A DNA stretch of 48,819 nucleotides from Streptomyces regalis (GTDB taxonomy: Bacteria; Actinomycetota; Actinomycetes; Streptomycetales; Streptomycetaceae). Position numbers and translations under genes: made by a program. The notes below the pieces were generated by a model. That model was not told where the DNA came from and ran no database searches. It saw only the letters and a program-made list of their open reading frames with translations. Numbering within the stretch: the stretch's first letter is position 1; every line of letters starts with the position of its first letter. Location of the stretch: assembly GCF_001509475.1 (NCBI RefSeq), contig NZ_LLZG01000378.1, forward strand, positions 1 through 48,819, given 5' to 3'. Shown piece after piece: positions 1 to 7,742 of this stretch.

Positions 1-33
1 GGAGCGGGGTGTGTGAGGGGCGGGGCCGATACC

Positions 34-784
34 TCACGCGGTCAGCTGCTCGTAGCCGAACCAGTCGAGGTGGACGACGCCCTGGGCGGCGTACAGGCCG
101 ATGACACGGCCGGTGAAACCGCCGGTTATCTCGGTCGACAGAGAGCGGCCGTCGAGCGTCGCGAGCGAGGTGAAGGTGCCGTCCGGCAGCTCGATGCCGA
201 GGGAGACGACGTCGGGTCCGGGGCGAGCGTCGTGCGGTGCGGGCGGCTCGGTGATCCGCACGCCGAGGACGATCGGGCCCGCGGGCACGGCTGTGTGGCC
301 ACGACGGTGCGCACCGGGCCGACGTGCGAGACCACCCGCACCTGGGTGCCGTCCGCCTCGATCCCGTAGTGCCGTTGCTCGTCGAGCCGGACGGCGAACC
401 CGCCGAAGCCCTGCGCCGGGATCGATCGACGTGCGCGCCCAGCACGCCAGATGCTGCTGGCGCCTGCCGATGAAGACGGCGTCCGGCCCGTCCAGGGAGG
501 CGCCGCGTGCGTGCAGTGGAGTTCGCCGACGACGGGCCGGCCGTGTTCCCACGTGACCGGGGCGAGGACGGGCTCGCGGCCGGGGACGTGCCAGCCGGGG
601 ACTCCGCCGCGCGGCCGCACCGCGAGGAAGACCATCCACCATGAGCCGTCCGGGGCCTGCACCAGGTCCCCGTGACCGGTGTCCTGGACGGGGTGGTCGG
701 TGCCGCGCCCTCCGCGATGAGCACGTACCAGTAGTCGCCCGCCGGGCGCTGGTCGGACACCATGGGTCCTTTCATCGGCGCATC
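34..784 (-). pseudogene. Glycoside hydrolase family 43 remnant (C-terminal half)
   Basis: Reading leftwards, pieces of a GH43 xylosidase/arabinofuranosidase appear in shifting frames. The tract YWYVLIAEG starts near 730. TGHGDLVQAPDGSWWMVF and the HVPGRE-PVLAPVTWE region lie around 540-680. A C-terminal beta-sandwich tail (GIELPDGTFTSLATLDGRS ... YEQLTA) ends at the TGA at 34-36. The N-terminal propeller blades with the first catalytic residues are absent. About 25 residues are also missing between LIAEG and GTDHPVQ, and at least two frameshifts are needed to join the pieces. It cannot make a working enzyme. Its position beside the LacI/GH3/CE7 genes suggests it once belonged to the same xylan-use locus. 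Confidence 0.8.
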
Positions 785-835
785 GGTGCGTCCGTGCATC
801 GGTGGATCGTGTTGGGTCGGATGGTTCACGGGGGT

Positions 836-1861
836 CTACGACAGCTCTGCCGGGCCAGCGCTCTGACGAACCGTCAAGGTTGGGGCCAGCAGTACGCGTT
901 CGTCCTCCGGTGCCGTGTCCTGTGACGCGGCGTCCAGGCGGCGCAGCACCTGCTCGACCGCCACCCGGCCCAGTTCCGTGGCCGGTCCCGACGCGGAGGT
1001 GAGGGCGGGTGTCTGCTGCTCGGCGAGCTGCTCCGGGCAGAGGGCGATCACCGAGGCGTCCTCCGGGACGGCCCGCCCGCCGGTGCGCAGCAGACTGAGC
1101 AGTGGGCCGATCGCCCCCTCGTTCTGCACGACGAACCCGGTGGTTCCCGGCCGCTCGGCGAAGACGCGGTCGAGCGTGTGGGCGGTGCTCTCGTACGTGC
1201 CCTCGCACGGGCGGTGCAGGAACCTCAGGCCGCGCTCCCCGGCCCGTTCGGCGAACCCCGCGAGGGTGCGTTCGGCGTACCCGGCGTGCCGTTCGTAGAT
1301 CCGGGAGCAGTAACCGATGAAGGCGATGTCCCGATGGCCGAGGTCGGCGAGATGGTCCGCGCACAAAGCGCCGGCGGTCGCGAAGTCGTGGTCCACGCAG
1401 GACAGTTGGTGCGCGTCGTCGGGCAGGCCGATGAGCGAGGCCTGCGTACCCTGTTCGCGCAGCACCGGGATGCGCGGGTCGTCGAGCTCGACGTCCATGA
1501 GGATCACGCCGTCCGCGAGACCGCTCGCCGCGACGCGCCACACGCCCCGAGGACCTTCGTCGCTCGTGATCAGCAGGACGTCGTACCCGTGACGGCGGGC
1601 GGTCGTGGTGACGGAGACGGCGATCTCCATCATGACCGGGACGTACATGTCAGTGCGCAGTGGCATGACCAGCGCGATGATGTGCGAGCGGCGACCGGCC
1701 AGCGCCCTGGCACCGGCGTTGGGGTGGTAGCCGAGCTCGGCCACGGAGCGCTGCACGCGACGCCGGGTCGCCTCGGACACCGAGGTCCGGCCGTTGAGCA
1801 CGTAGCTGACTGTGCTCGTCGAGGCGCCCGCGCGCCGGGCCACGTCCGCGATGGTCACCAT
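836..1861 (-). CDS. LacI-family transcriptional repressor
   Basis: 341 residues. The N-terminus MVTIADVARRAGASTSTVSYVL is a classic LacI helix-turn-helix, followed by a hinge (YHPNAGARALAGRRS) and a sugar-binding periplasmic-protein-like domain (RRSHIIALVMP ... GFVVQNEGAIGPLLSLL). It is transcribed away from the GH3 gene at 2078, and the spacer carries two copies of a palindromic LacI-type operator. The inference is autoregulation and control of the GH3-CE7 operon, with release by a xylan- or glucoside-derived sugar. The inducer cannot be read from the sequence. A GTG directly after the ATG (1858) is an alternative start. Confidence 0.93.
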   Translation of the reverse strand: MVTIADVARRAGASTSTVSYVLNGRTSVSEATRRRVQRSVAELGYHPNAGARALAGRRSHIIALVMPLRTDMYVPVMMEIAVSVTTTARRHGYDVLLITSDEGPRGVWRVAASGLADGVILMDVELDDPRIPVLREQGTQASLIGLPDDAHQLSCVDHDFATAGALCADHLADLGHRDIAFIGYCSRIYERHAGYAERTLAGFAERAGERGLRFLHRPCEGTYESTAHTLDRVFAERPGTTGFVVQNEGAIGPLLSLLRTGGRAVPEDASVIALCPEQLAEQQTPALTSASGPATELGRVAVEQVLRRLDAASQDTAPEDERVLLAPTLTVRQSAGPAELS

Positions 1862-1884
1862 GGTGGCATCTCGGCTTCCTTCCG

Positions 1885-1920
1885 GTCGAAGAGCGTCGAA
1901 GAGCGTCGAAGCGCTTCACC
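1885..1920. promoter_or_regulatory. LacI-type operator O1 with direct repeats
   Basis: Three consecutive 10-bp units begin at 1885, 1895 and 1905. The first two are GTCGAAGAGC. The third is GTCGAAGCGC and runs into the perfect palindrome GAAGCGCTTC (1908-1917). The 19-mer AGCGTCGAAGCGCTTCACC (1902-1920) recurs exactly at 2022-2040. It lies 41-60 bp upstream of the LacI start, in its leader or promoter, consistent with autorepression. Confidence 0.72.
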
Positions 1921-1941
1921 TCGCGACGCAAGGTAATGGGA

Positions 1942-1957
1942 TGTTTCCAGGGAAACA
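1942..1957. promoter_or_regulatory. Short inverted repeat between the two operators
   Basis: TGTTTCC-AG-GGAAACA has 7-bp arms and a 2-bp centre. It lies midway between the two GAAGCGCTTC operators in the divergent LacI/GH3 promoter region. It could be a site for a second regulator, for example a catabolite or global regulator. No factor can be assigned from the sequence. Confidence 0.35.
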
Positions 1958-1996
1958 AGGGGGTCCAACTAAAAGAAACTTTCATCAATTCGGGCA

Positions 1997-2025
1997 TTGA
2001 CATCCAATCAAAAGCGATGGCAGCG
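1997..2025 (+). promoter_or_regulatory. Candidate promoter of the GH3-CE7 operon
   Basis: A perfect -35 hexamer, TTGACA, lies at 1997-2002. About 17 bp later the sequence is poor as a -10 box and runs into operator O2 (2022-2040). A repressor on O2 would block polymerase directly. The -35 assignment is reasonable, but the -10 and the transcription start are not defined. Confidence 0.4.
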
Positions 2026-2040
2026 TCGAAGCGCTTCACC
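2022..2040. promoter_or_regulatory. LacI-type operator O2
   Basis: Exact copy of the 19-mer AGCGTCGAAGCGCTTCACC found at 1902-1920, centred on the perfect palindrome GAAGCGCTTC. It lies 38 bp before the GH3 start. The exact 120-bp spacing from O1 would allow two repressor dimers to bridge a DNA loop. Confidence 0.72.
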
Positions 2041-2077
2041 ACTTGCTGTCTCTCCCGCTCGTCGAGGGGTCTTTCCC

Positions 2078-4933
2078 GTGGGTTCTGCGTTCCCGTCCGA
2101 AGCCGACCGGTTGCCGTTCCGCGATCCCGCGCTCCCGTTGGACAAGCGCGTCGACGACCTGCTGCAACGGCTCACCCTCGACGAGCGGATCGCGCTGCTG
2201 CACCAGTACGCGCCGCCCGTCGAGCGCCTGGGCGTCGCCTCCTTCCGCACCGGTACGGAGGCACTGCACGGCGTGGCCTGGCTCGGCGAGGCCACCGTCT
2301 TCCCGCAAGCGGTGGGGCTCGGCGCCACCTGGGACGAGGACCTCGTGCACGAGGTCGCCACGGCCGTGTCCGTGGAGCTGCGCGCCTTCCACCGGCACCG
2401 CCCGCCGGCGACCGGCTCCGGCACCAACAGCCTTCAGGCGTGGGCGCCCGTGGTGAACCTGCTGCGCGATCCGCGCTGGGGCCGCAACGAGGAGGGCTAC
2501 TCCGAGGACCCGCTGCACACCGGGCGGCTGGCGACGGCCTACTGCCGGGGCCTGGCCGGGGACCACCCGGACTATCTGCGCGCCGCCCCCGTCCTCAAGC
2601 ACTTCCTCGCCTACAACAACGAGGACGACCGCTGCATCACCTCCTCCGGCGTCCGGCCCCGCGTGCTGCACGAGTACGACCTGGCAGCGTTCCGCCCGGC
2701 CGTCGCCGACGGCGCGGCCACCGGCGCGATGGCGGCGTACAACCTCCTCAACGGCCGCCCCTGCCACGTCAGCCCGCTCATCGAGACGGAACTGCGGCGC
2801 TGGGCGCAGCCGACCGGCCACGAGCTGTTCGTGGTCAGCGACGCCGAAGCGCCCTCCAACCTGGTCGACCCGGAGCACTACTTCGACGACCACGCCGCGG
2901 GCCACGCCGCCGCCCTGAAGGCCGGGATCGACAGCTTCACCGACCAGAACGAGGACAGCTCGACCGTGATCAGCCGGCTGCGCGAGGCGCTGAACCGCGG
3001 CCTGATCGACGAAGGTGACATCGACCGGGCCGCCCGGCGCCACCTGCAACTGCGCTTCCGGCTCGGCGAGTTCGACCCCGGGATCGATCCGTACGCGAGC
3101 ACCGGTGCCGAGGTGATCGACAGCCCCGAACACCGCGCCCTCGCGCGGCGCGCCGCGACCGAGTCGGTGGTGCTGCTCAAGAACGAGGGACTGCTGCCCC
3201 TGGCCACGCGCAAGGCACCCCGCATCGCGGTCATCGGCCCCCTCGCCGACATGCTCTGCGAGGACTGGTACAGCGGCACCCTCCCCTACGGCGTCACGGT
3301 CGCGGCCGGGTTGCGCGCGGCCCTGGCGGAGCACGGCGGCGAGGTGGTGTGCGTCGAGGGCGCCGACCGTATCGGACTGCGCTCGCGCACCAACGGCCGT
3401 CTGCTGTGCGGAACTTCCTTCGACGTCGCCGACTGGGGCGGCGACGCGCTCACCCTCCGGGACGCCGCCACCGGCCGCTACCTCAGCCTCAAGGACGACG
3501 GCTCACTCGCGGCGGACCAGGAACGGATCAAGAGCTGGTTCGTGCACGAAACCTTCTGCCTGGAGCCCGTCCCCGGTGGCGATCCGGACACCGTGCTGCT
3601 GCGCAACCGCCATACGGGCCGCTATGCCGCCGTCGACCCCGCCGACGGCCGGGTCACGGTGACGGCCGAAAGCCCCGAAACCGCCGAGCACTGGCGACGT
3701 GAGCTGGTGCGCGACGGCTTGGCCGAGGCCCGCGCCGCCGCCGAACAGGCCGACACCGCGGTCGTCGTCCTCGGCAACCACCCGCTGATCAACGGCCGCG
3801 AGACCGAGGACCGCGCGGACACCGCCCTGCCCGAGACGCAGGAGACGCTGCTTCGCACGGTCTTCGCGGTCCGCCCGCAGACGGCGCTGGTGGTGATGAG
3901 CAGCTACCCGTACGCCGTCGACTGGGCCGATGAGCACCTGCCCGCCGTGGTGTGGACCTCCCACGGCGGGCAGGAGACGGGCCACGCGCTGGCAGCCGTA
4001 CTGCTCGGCGAGGCCGAGCCCGCCGGCCGTCTGCCGCAGACCTGGTACCAGGGCGACGACCCGCTGCCGAAGCCGCTGGACTACGACATCATCAAGGCCG
4101 GCTGGACCTACCAGTACCACCGGGCCGCACCGCTCTACCCCTTCGGCCACGGACTGTCCTACACCGACTTCGCCCACCGCGACCTGCGGCTGTCCGACGC
4201 GTCGATCGCCCAGGACGGCGAGGTCGAGATCACGGTGACGGTGGCCAACACCGGCGCACGGACCGGCAGCGAACTGGTCCAGCTCTACGCCCGCGCCCTG
4301 GAGGCCCGTTACGAGGCACCCCGGCAGCGCCTCGCCGACTTCCGCAAGATCCGCCTGGAGCCGGGCGAGAGCCGGGAACTGACCTTCCGGCTGCCGGCCG
4401 AACGGCTCGCCCACTGGGACGTCGTCACCGGCGCCTTCACCGTCGACCCCGGCGACTACGAGATCACCGTCGCCCGCTCCGCCGAGCACCCGGTCCTCAC
4501 CGCGCCGCTCACCGTGACCGGGACGGCCCCCGCGCCCCGCACGGTCCTCGACCGGCGCACCCCGGCCGTCGACTTCGACGATCACACGGACATCGACATC
4601 GTCGACGCCACCCGCACCAGCGGTGACGCCGTCACCCCGGCCCACCCGGCCCGGCCCGCGACGCTGCTCTTCCGTGGCGTCGATCTCACCGGCGCCGTCC
4701 GGGTGGAGGCCGAGACCGCCCGCGAGGACGCGGAGGCCGGTGAGGCCCGGCTGGAACTGCGGGCCGGCGACCGGCTGCTGGCCGAGATCGACGTGCCCGT
4801 CACCGGCGACCGCCACACCTGGACGACCGCCGCGGCCGAGTTCGCCACCCCGCTCGACGGCGTCCACGACCTCACGCTGACGCTGCATGGCGGATTCCGG
4901 CTGGCTGCCTTCAGCCTCGTCACGTCCGACTGA
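2078..4933 (+). CDS. GH3 beta-glycosidase (beta-xylosidase/beta-glucosidase type) with inserted beta-trefoil-like domain
   Basis: 951 residues from a GTG at 2078, preceded by GAGGGG at 2064-2069. An upstream in-frame TTG coincides with the promoter -35 box and is rejected. The GH3 N-terminal barrel shows the RDPRWGRNEEGYSEDP signature, KHFLAYNNED and the nucleophile Asp255 in VVSDAEAP. The second GH3 domain carries the acid/base tract RETEDR (Glu575/Glu577). Residues of about 435-545 form an insertion with trefoil-like units (LTLRDAATGRYLSLKDDG; LLRNRHTGRYAAVDPADG), a place where some GH3 enzymes carry PA14. A fibronectin-III-like domain (YPFGHGLSYTDF onwards) and a CBM6-like C-terminus follow. 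No signal peptide is seen, so it probably acts inside the cell on imported oligosaccharides. It is first in an operon with the CE7 esterase. Confidence 0.9.
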   Translation: MGSAFPSEADRLPFRDPALPLDKRVDDLLQRLTLDERIALLHQYAPPVERLGVASFRTGTEALHGVAWLGEATVFPQAVGLGATWDEDLVHEVATAVSVELRAFHRHRPPATGSGTNSLQAWAPVVNLLRDPRWGRNEEGYSEDPLHTGRLATAYCRGLAGDHPDYLRAAPVLKHFLAYNNEDDRCITSSGVRPRVLHEYDLAAFRPAVADGAATGAMAAYNLLNGRPCHVSPLIETELRRWAQPTGHELFVVSDAEAPSNLVDPEHYFDDHAAGHAAALKAGIDSFTDQNEDSSTVISRLREALNRGLIDEGDIDRAARRHLQLRFRLGEFDPGIDPYASTGAEVIDSPEHRALARRAATESVVLLKNEGLLPLATRKAPRIAVIGPLADMLCEDWYSGTLPYGVTVAAGLRAALAEHGGEVVCVEGADRIGLRSRTNGRLLCGTSFDVADWGGDALTLRDAATGRYLSLKDDGSLAADQERIKSWFVHETFCLEPVPGGDPDTVLLRNRHTGRYAAVDPADGRVTVTAESPETAEHWRRELVRDGLAEARAAAEQADTAVVVLGNHPLINGRETEDRADTALPETQETLLRTVFAVRPQTALVVMSSYPYAVDWADEHLPAVVWTSHGGQETGHALAAVLLGEAEPAGRLPQTWYQGDDPLPKPLDYDIIKAGWTYQYHRAAPLYPFGHGLSYTDFAHRDLRLSDASIAQDGEVEITVTVANTGARTGSELVQLYARALEARYEAPRQRLADFRKIRLEPGESRELTFRLPAERLAHWDVVTGAFTVDPGDYEITVARSAEHPVLTAPLTVTGTAPAPRTVLDRRTPAVDFDDHTDIDIVDATRTSGDAVTPAHPARPATLLFRGVDLTGAVRVEAETAREDAEAGEARLELRAGDRLLAEIDVPVTGDRHTWTTAAAEFATPLDGVHDLTLTLHGGFRLAAFSLVTSD

Positions 4934-5058
4934 GAGCCGTTACCCGCACCCGCACCAGCGCGACCGGCCGCCCGCTCGCGAACGGCGGGCCGCCCCCGTC
5001 CCGACCGGCGCGGCACCGCACCACCACCCTGACACCGCCTCACCCGGAGGAAGCCCCC

Positions 5059-6042
5059 ATGCCGCTCACGGACTTCGGCCTGGACGAACTCGACGCCTAC
5101 CGGCCCGAGTCGCCCGCCCCGAAGGACTTCGACGCCTTCTGGCAGCGAACCCTCGCAGAAGCCCGGTCGCACGACGGGGCGGTCAAGGCCGAACGGGTCA
5201 CCTCCCAGCACCTGCTGCGCACCGTCGAGGTCGACGACGTGCGTTTCCCCGGCTGGCGGGGTGAGCCGGTGGCCGCCTGGCTGCTACGCCCGCGCGACGC
5301 GGCAGGACCGCTGCCGGTCGTCGTCACCTACCTCGGCTACTGCGGCGGACGCGGACTGCCCACCGACCACCTGTTCTGGCCCTCGGCCGGCTACGCCCAG
5401 CTCGTCGTCGACAGCCGCGGCCAGGGCCACGACACCCCGGACCGGGGTGAGGGCGACGGCACCCAGTGGGTCGAGGGCTTCATGACCCGCGGCATCGACT
5501 CGCCCGACCACTACTACTACCGGCGGCTGATGACCGACTGCGTGCGCGCCGTGGACGCGGTCGCACAGCTGCCCGGACTCGACACCCGCCGGATCGTGCT
5601 GGCCGGCGGCAGCCAGGGGGGCGGCCTGGCACTCGCCGTCGCCGGCCTCACCGGGGACCGCGTCGCGGCGGTGATGCCGGACGTCCCGTTCCTGTGCCAC
5701 TTCCGCCGCGCCGTGCAGATCAGCGGCGAGGGCCCGTACCCGGAGATCACCAAGTACCTGCGCTGGCACAGCCGCCACCGGGTGGAGGAGACCTTCGCCA
5801 CCCTCGACTACTTCGACGGCGTCCACTTCGCCGGGCGGGCCACCGCTCCGGCGCTGTTCAGCGTCGGCCTGATGGACCCGGTCTGCCCGCCCTCCACGGT
5901 CTACGCCGCCTTCAACCACTACGCGGGCCAGGACCGCACCATGACCGTCTGGCCGTTCGCCGACCACGGCGGCGGCTGCGGCTCCAACCCGCCCACCCAA
6001 CTGGCCTGGCTGCACAAGCGCGGCCTGGCGCCGGAGCTTTGA
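5059..6042 (+). CDS. Acetyl-xylan esterase / cephalosporin-C deacetylase (CE7, AXE1 family)
   Basis: 327 residues, ATG start with GGAGGA at 5046-5051. The alpha/beta-hydrolase carries the CE7 signatures: the RGQ motif in VVDSRGQGHDT, nucleophile Ser185 in GGSQGGG, Asp273 in GLMDPVCPP and His303 in ADHGGG. The family length is about 320 residues. CE7 enzymes remove acetyl groups from xylo-oligosaccharides and from cephalosporin C. No signal peptide is present, so it is probably cytosolic. It lies 125 bp after the GH3 gene in the same direction, and a GH1 start follows 15 bp later. Together they suggest an operon for trimming imported acetylated xylo-oligosaccharides. Confidence 0.92.
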   Translation: MPLTDFGLDELDAYRPESPAPKDFDAFWQRTLAEARSHDGAVKAERVTSQHLLRTVEVDDVRFPGWRGEPVAAWLLRPRDAAGPLPVVVTYLGYCGGRGLPTDHLFWPSAGYAQLVVDSRGQGHDTPDRGEGDGTQWVEGFMTRGIDSPDHYYYRRLMTDCVRAVDAVAQLPGLDTRRIVLAGGSQGGGLALAVAGLTGDRVAAVMPDVPFLCHFRRAVQISGEGPYPEITKYLRWHSRHRVEETFATLDYFDGVHFAGRATAPALFSVGLMDPVCPPSTVYAAFNHYAGQDRTMTVWPFADHGGGCGSNPPTQLAWLHKRGLAPEL

Positions 6043-6057
6043 GCGCCGGGTCTCCGC

Positions 6058-6130
6058 GTGAGGGCCCGCCGTGAACTGCCCGCCGCCTTCTGCTACGGAG
6101 CCGCGTCCGCCGCCTACCAGTTCGAGGGCG
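6058..6130 (+). pseudogene. 5' fragment of a GH1 beta-glucosidase
   Basis: From a GTG at 6058, 15 bp after the esterase stop, the frame reads ELPAAFCYGAASAAYQFEGA. This is the conserved N-terminal strand of GH1 beta-glucosidases (typically FPxxFxWGxATAAYQxEGA). Similarity stops near 6125 and transposase-related sequence follows. The third gene of the hemicellulose operon was therefore cut off after about 23 codons. Confidence 0.7.
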
Positions 6131-6139
6131 CCCGAGAGA

Positions 6140-6691
6140 GCGCAGTATGTCGTTGGTAGCGCGAGCGGGCAGCGCTGCAAGCTGTCGCCGCAGTGTCGGG
6201 ACCCGGCTCGCAGGGCCGCGGAACGCGACGAGAAGGCCGTCACCGCCTGGAAGGAGGTGACATGGGCGGAGGTAGAACCACCCGGGCGGCCTGCGGCGGC
6301 TGGATCTGCTTCGAGGACGAGGCGGGGTTCACCCGCAGGCCGCCGACCGGACGTACCTGGGGACGGCGCGGCATCACCGCGGTCGTGAAGGTGAACGGCC
6401 GCGGCTCCGGGCGGGTCTCGGTCGCCGGGCTGATCGCGATGCGTCCGGGCTCGCGGACCCGGCTGTGCCACCGGCGCCGCAGCTTGTCCGAGCGCGACTA
6501 CATCGCCCTCGTCGACCTCGTGCACCAACTGGTCAAGGCGCCGATCGTGCTCGTGTGGGACCCCCTGAACAAGATCACTCGCCGCGCTCGTGCGCAACCG
6601 ACTCAAGCGCCTCCCGTACCGTCCCGACGTCCTCGACGGCTTCCTCGCCGGGACCGGACTCGCCATCGACCTCCCGCCGCCATCACCCTGA
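6140..6691 (+). mobile_element. Decayed IS630-family transposase remnant
   Basis: Three frames together read as an IS630 transposase. One has PARRAAERDEKAVTAWKEVTWAEV. The next has the DDE-domain tract WICFEDEAGFTRRPPTGRTW, then SGRVSVAGL and ALVDLVHQLVKAPIVLVWD. The last is the C-terminus VRNRLKRLPYRPDVLDGFLAG ending at TGA 6689-6691. The N-terminal helix-turn-helix region is missing. The segment after VLVWD is also deleted, and it normally holds NTH and the catalytic Glu of APDLNPVE. The element cannot transpose. Outer boundaries are approximate and no terminal inverted repeats were identified. It truncates the GH1 gene. Confidence 0.78.
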
Positions 6692-6749
6692 AGCGCTTGG
6701 TCAGTTAATCGGTTGCGCGCCACCGAGACGGGGGTGTCAGATCCCGGCT

Positions 6750-7616
6750 ATGACGATTGTGCTGAGTACGCCGACGGCCGACGGGGTGCGCGAGGCCATT
6801 GCGGCGCTGCGGGAGTGGCAGCACGACGAAGCGCCGATGCAGCTGCATCCCGGGGACATCGGCTGGAACTACCGGTTCGGAACGGCCGAGACGGCCGCGG
6901 TGGTCCGGACCTGGAGCCGGAGCGGACGGATCCTCGCTGTCGGGATGCTGGATACGCCGACGCTGGTGCGGATGACGGTCGCTCCCGACGCTTTCCAGGA
7001 CGAGGACTTGGCGCGGCGGCTCGTCGAGGACTTCTCGCTGCCTGAGCGCGGCGTGCTGCCGGAAGGAGCGGTGTCCATCGAGGCGCCGCAGGGCCTGCTG
7101 CTCCACGACCTGTTGACCAAGGAGGGCTGGGGTGTCGACGAGCCGTGGACGCCGCTCTTCCGCGACCTCGCCGAAGCGGTGGAGGACCCCGGCGTGCGGA
7201 TCAAGGCGATCGGCCTGGAGCAGGCACAGGACTTCGCCGACGTCCTGCGGTCCGCGTTCAACACCACGAGGCCCACGCGCGAGTACCGGCACGAGATGTC
7301 CGCGGGACCGTTCTACGCCGACGCCCGATGCCTGGGTGCCTACGACGACCAGGGCAACCCCGCGGCGGTGGTGACGGTCTGGTCGGCCGGCCCGGGGAAG
7401 CCGGGACTGGTCGAGCCGATGGGCGTCCACGCGGACCACCGCGGCCGCGGCTATGGCCGGGCGATCACCGTCGCCGGGGCGGCCGCACTGCGGGAGATGG
7501 GCTCGTCGACCGTGCGCGTGTGCACACCGAGCTCCAACGTCGGCGGCGTCGCAACGTACAAGGCGGCCGGGTTCGCGGCGAGGCCGGAGATCGCCGACCG
7601 GATCCGGAAGGTCTGA
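6750..7616 (+). CDS. GNAT-family N-acetyltransferase
   Basis: 288 residues from the ATG at 6750 (MTIVLSTPTADGVREA). The C-terminal half is a GNAT domain with the acetyl-CoA loop in VHADHRGRGYGRAITVAGAAALREMG (Arg/Gly-rich Q/RxxGxG/A pattern), followed by STVRVCTPSSNVGGVATYKAAGF. The N-terminal half resembles a second, degenerate GNAT fold, as in many two-domain Streptomyces acetyltransferases. The substrate is unknown. The upstream neighbour is the dead IS630 remnant, so the gene is probably transcribed on its own. Codon usage is normal for the window. Confidence 0.85.
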   Translation: MTIVLSTPTADGVREAIAALREWQHDEAPMQLHPGDIGWNYRFGTAETAAVVRTWSRSGRILAVGMLDTPTLVRMTVAPDAFQDEDLARRLVEDFSLPERGVLPEGAVSIEAPQGLLLHDLLTKEGWGVDEPWTPLFRDLAEAVEDPGVRIKAIGLEQAQDFADVLRSAFNTTRPTREYRHEMSAGPFYADARCLGAYDDQGNPAAVVTVWSAGPGKPGLVEPMGVHADHRGRGYGRAITVAGAAALREMGSSTVRVCTPSSNVGGVATYKAAGFAARPEIADRIRKV

Positions 7617-7742
7617 CGTCGGGGTCTTTGGATACGGTTCGATCTGCCATACGGCCACAGTCCAAGATCGATCATGCGGTCGTCCCACCTACCACCTACC
7701 TGCCGCGCCGAACTCCGACGAGGCCGCTGCCGCGAAACCCTG

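Noticed and set aside
1997..2077. TTG start of the GH3 gene 27 codons upstream
   Set aside because: This TTG is the first part of the TTGACA -35 box, the extra codons would cover the operator and have no ribosome-binding site. GTG 2078 has GAGGGG at good spacing.
6140..6691. Intact IS630 element
   Set aside because: The frame changes twice, the N-terminal HTH and the segment with the last catalytic Glu are missing, and no terminal inverted repeats were seen.
6689..6700. Third LacI operator of the GH3 locus
   Set aside because: GAAGCGCTTG matches only the core with one mismatch, lacks the flanks shared by the other two sites, and has no intact target gene next to it.
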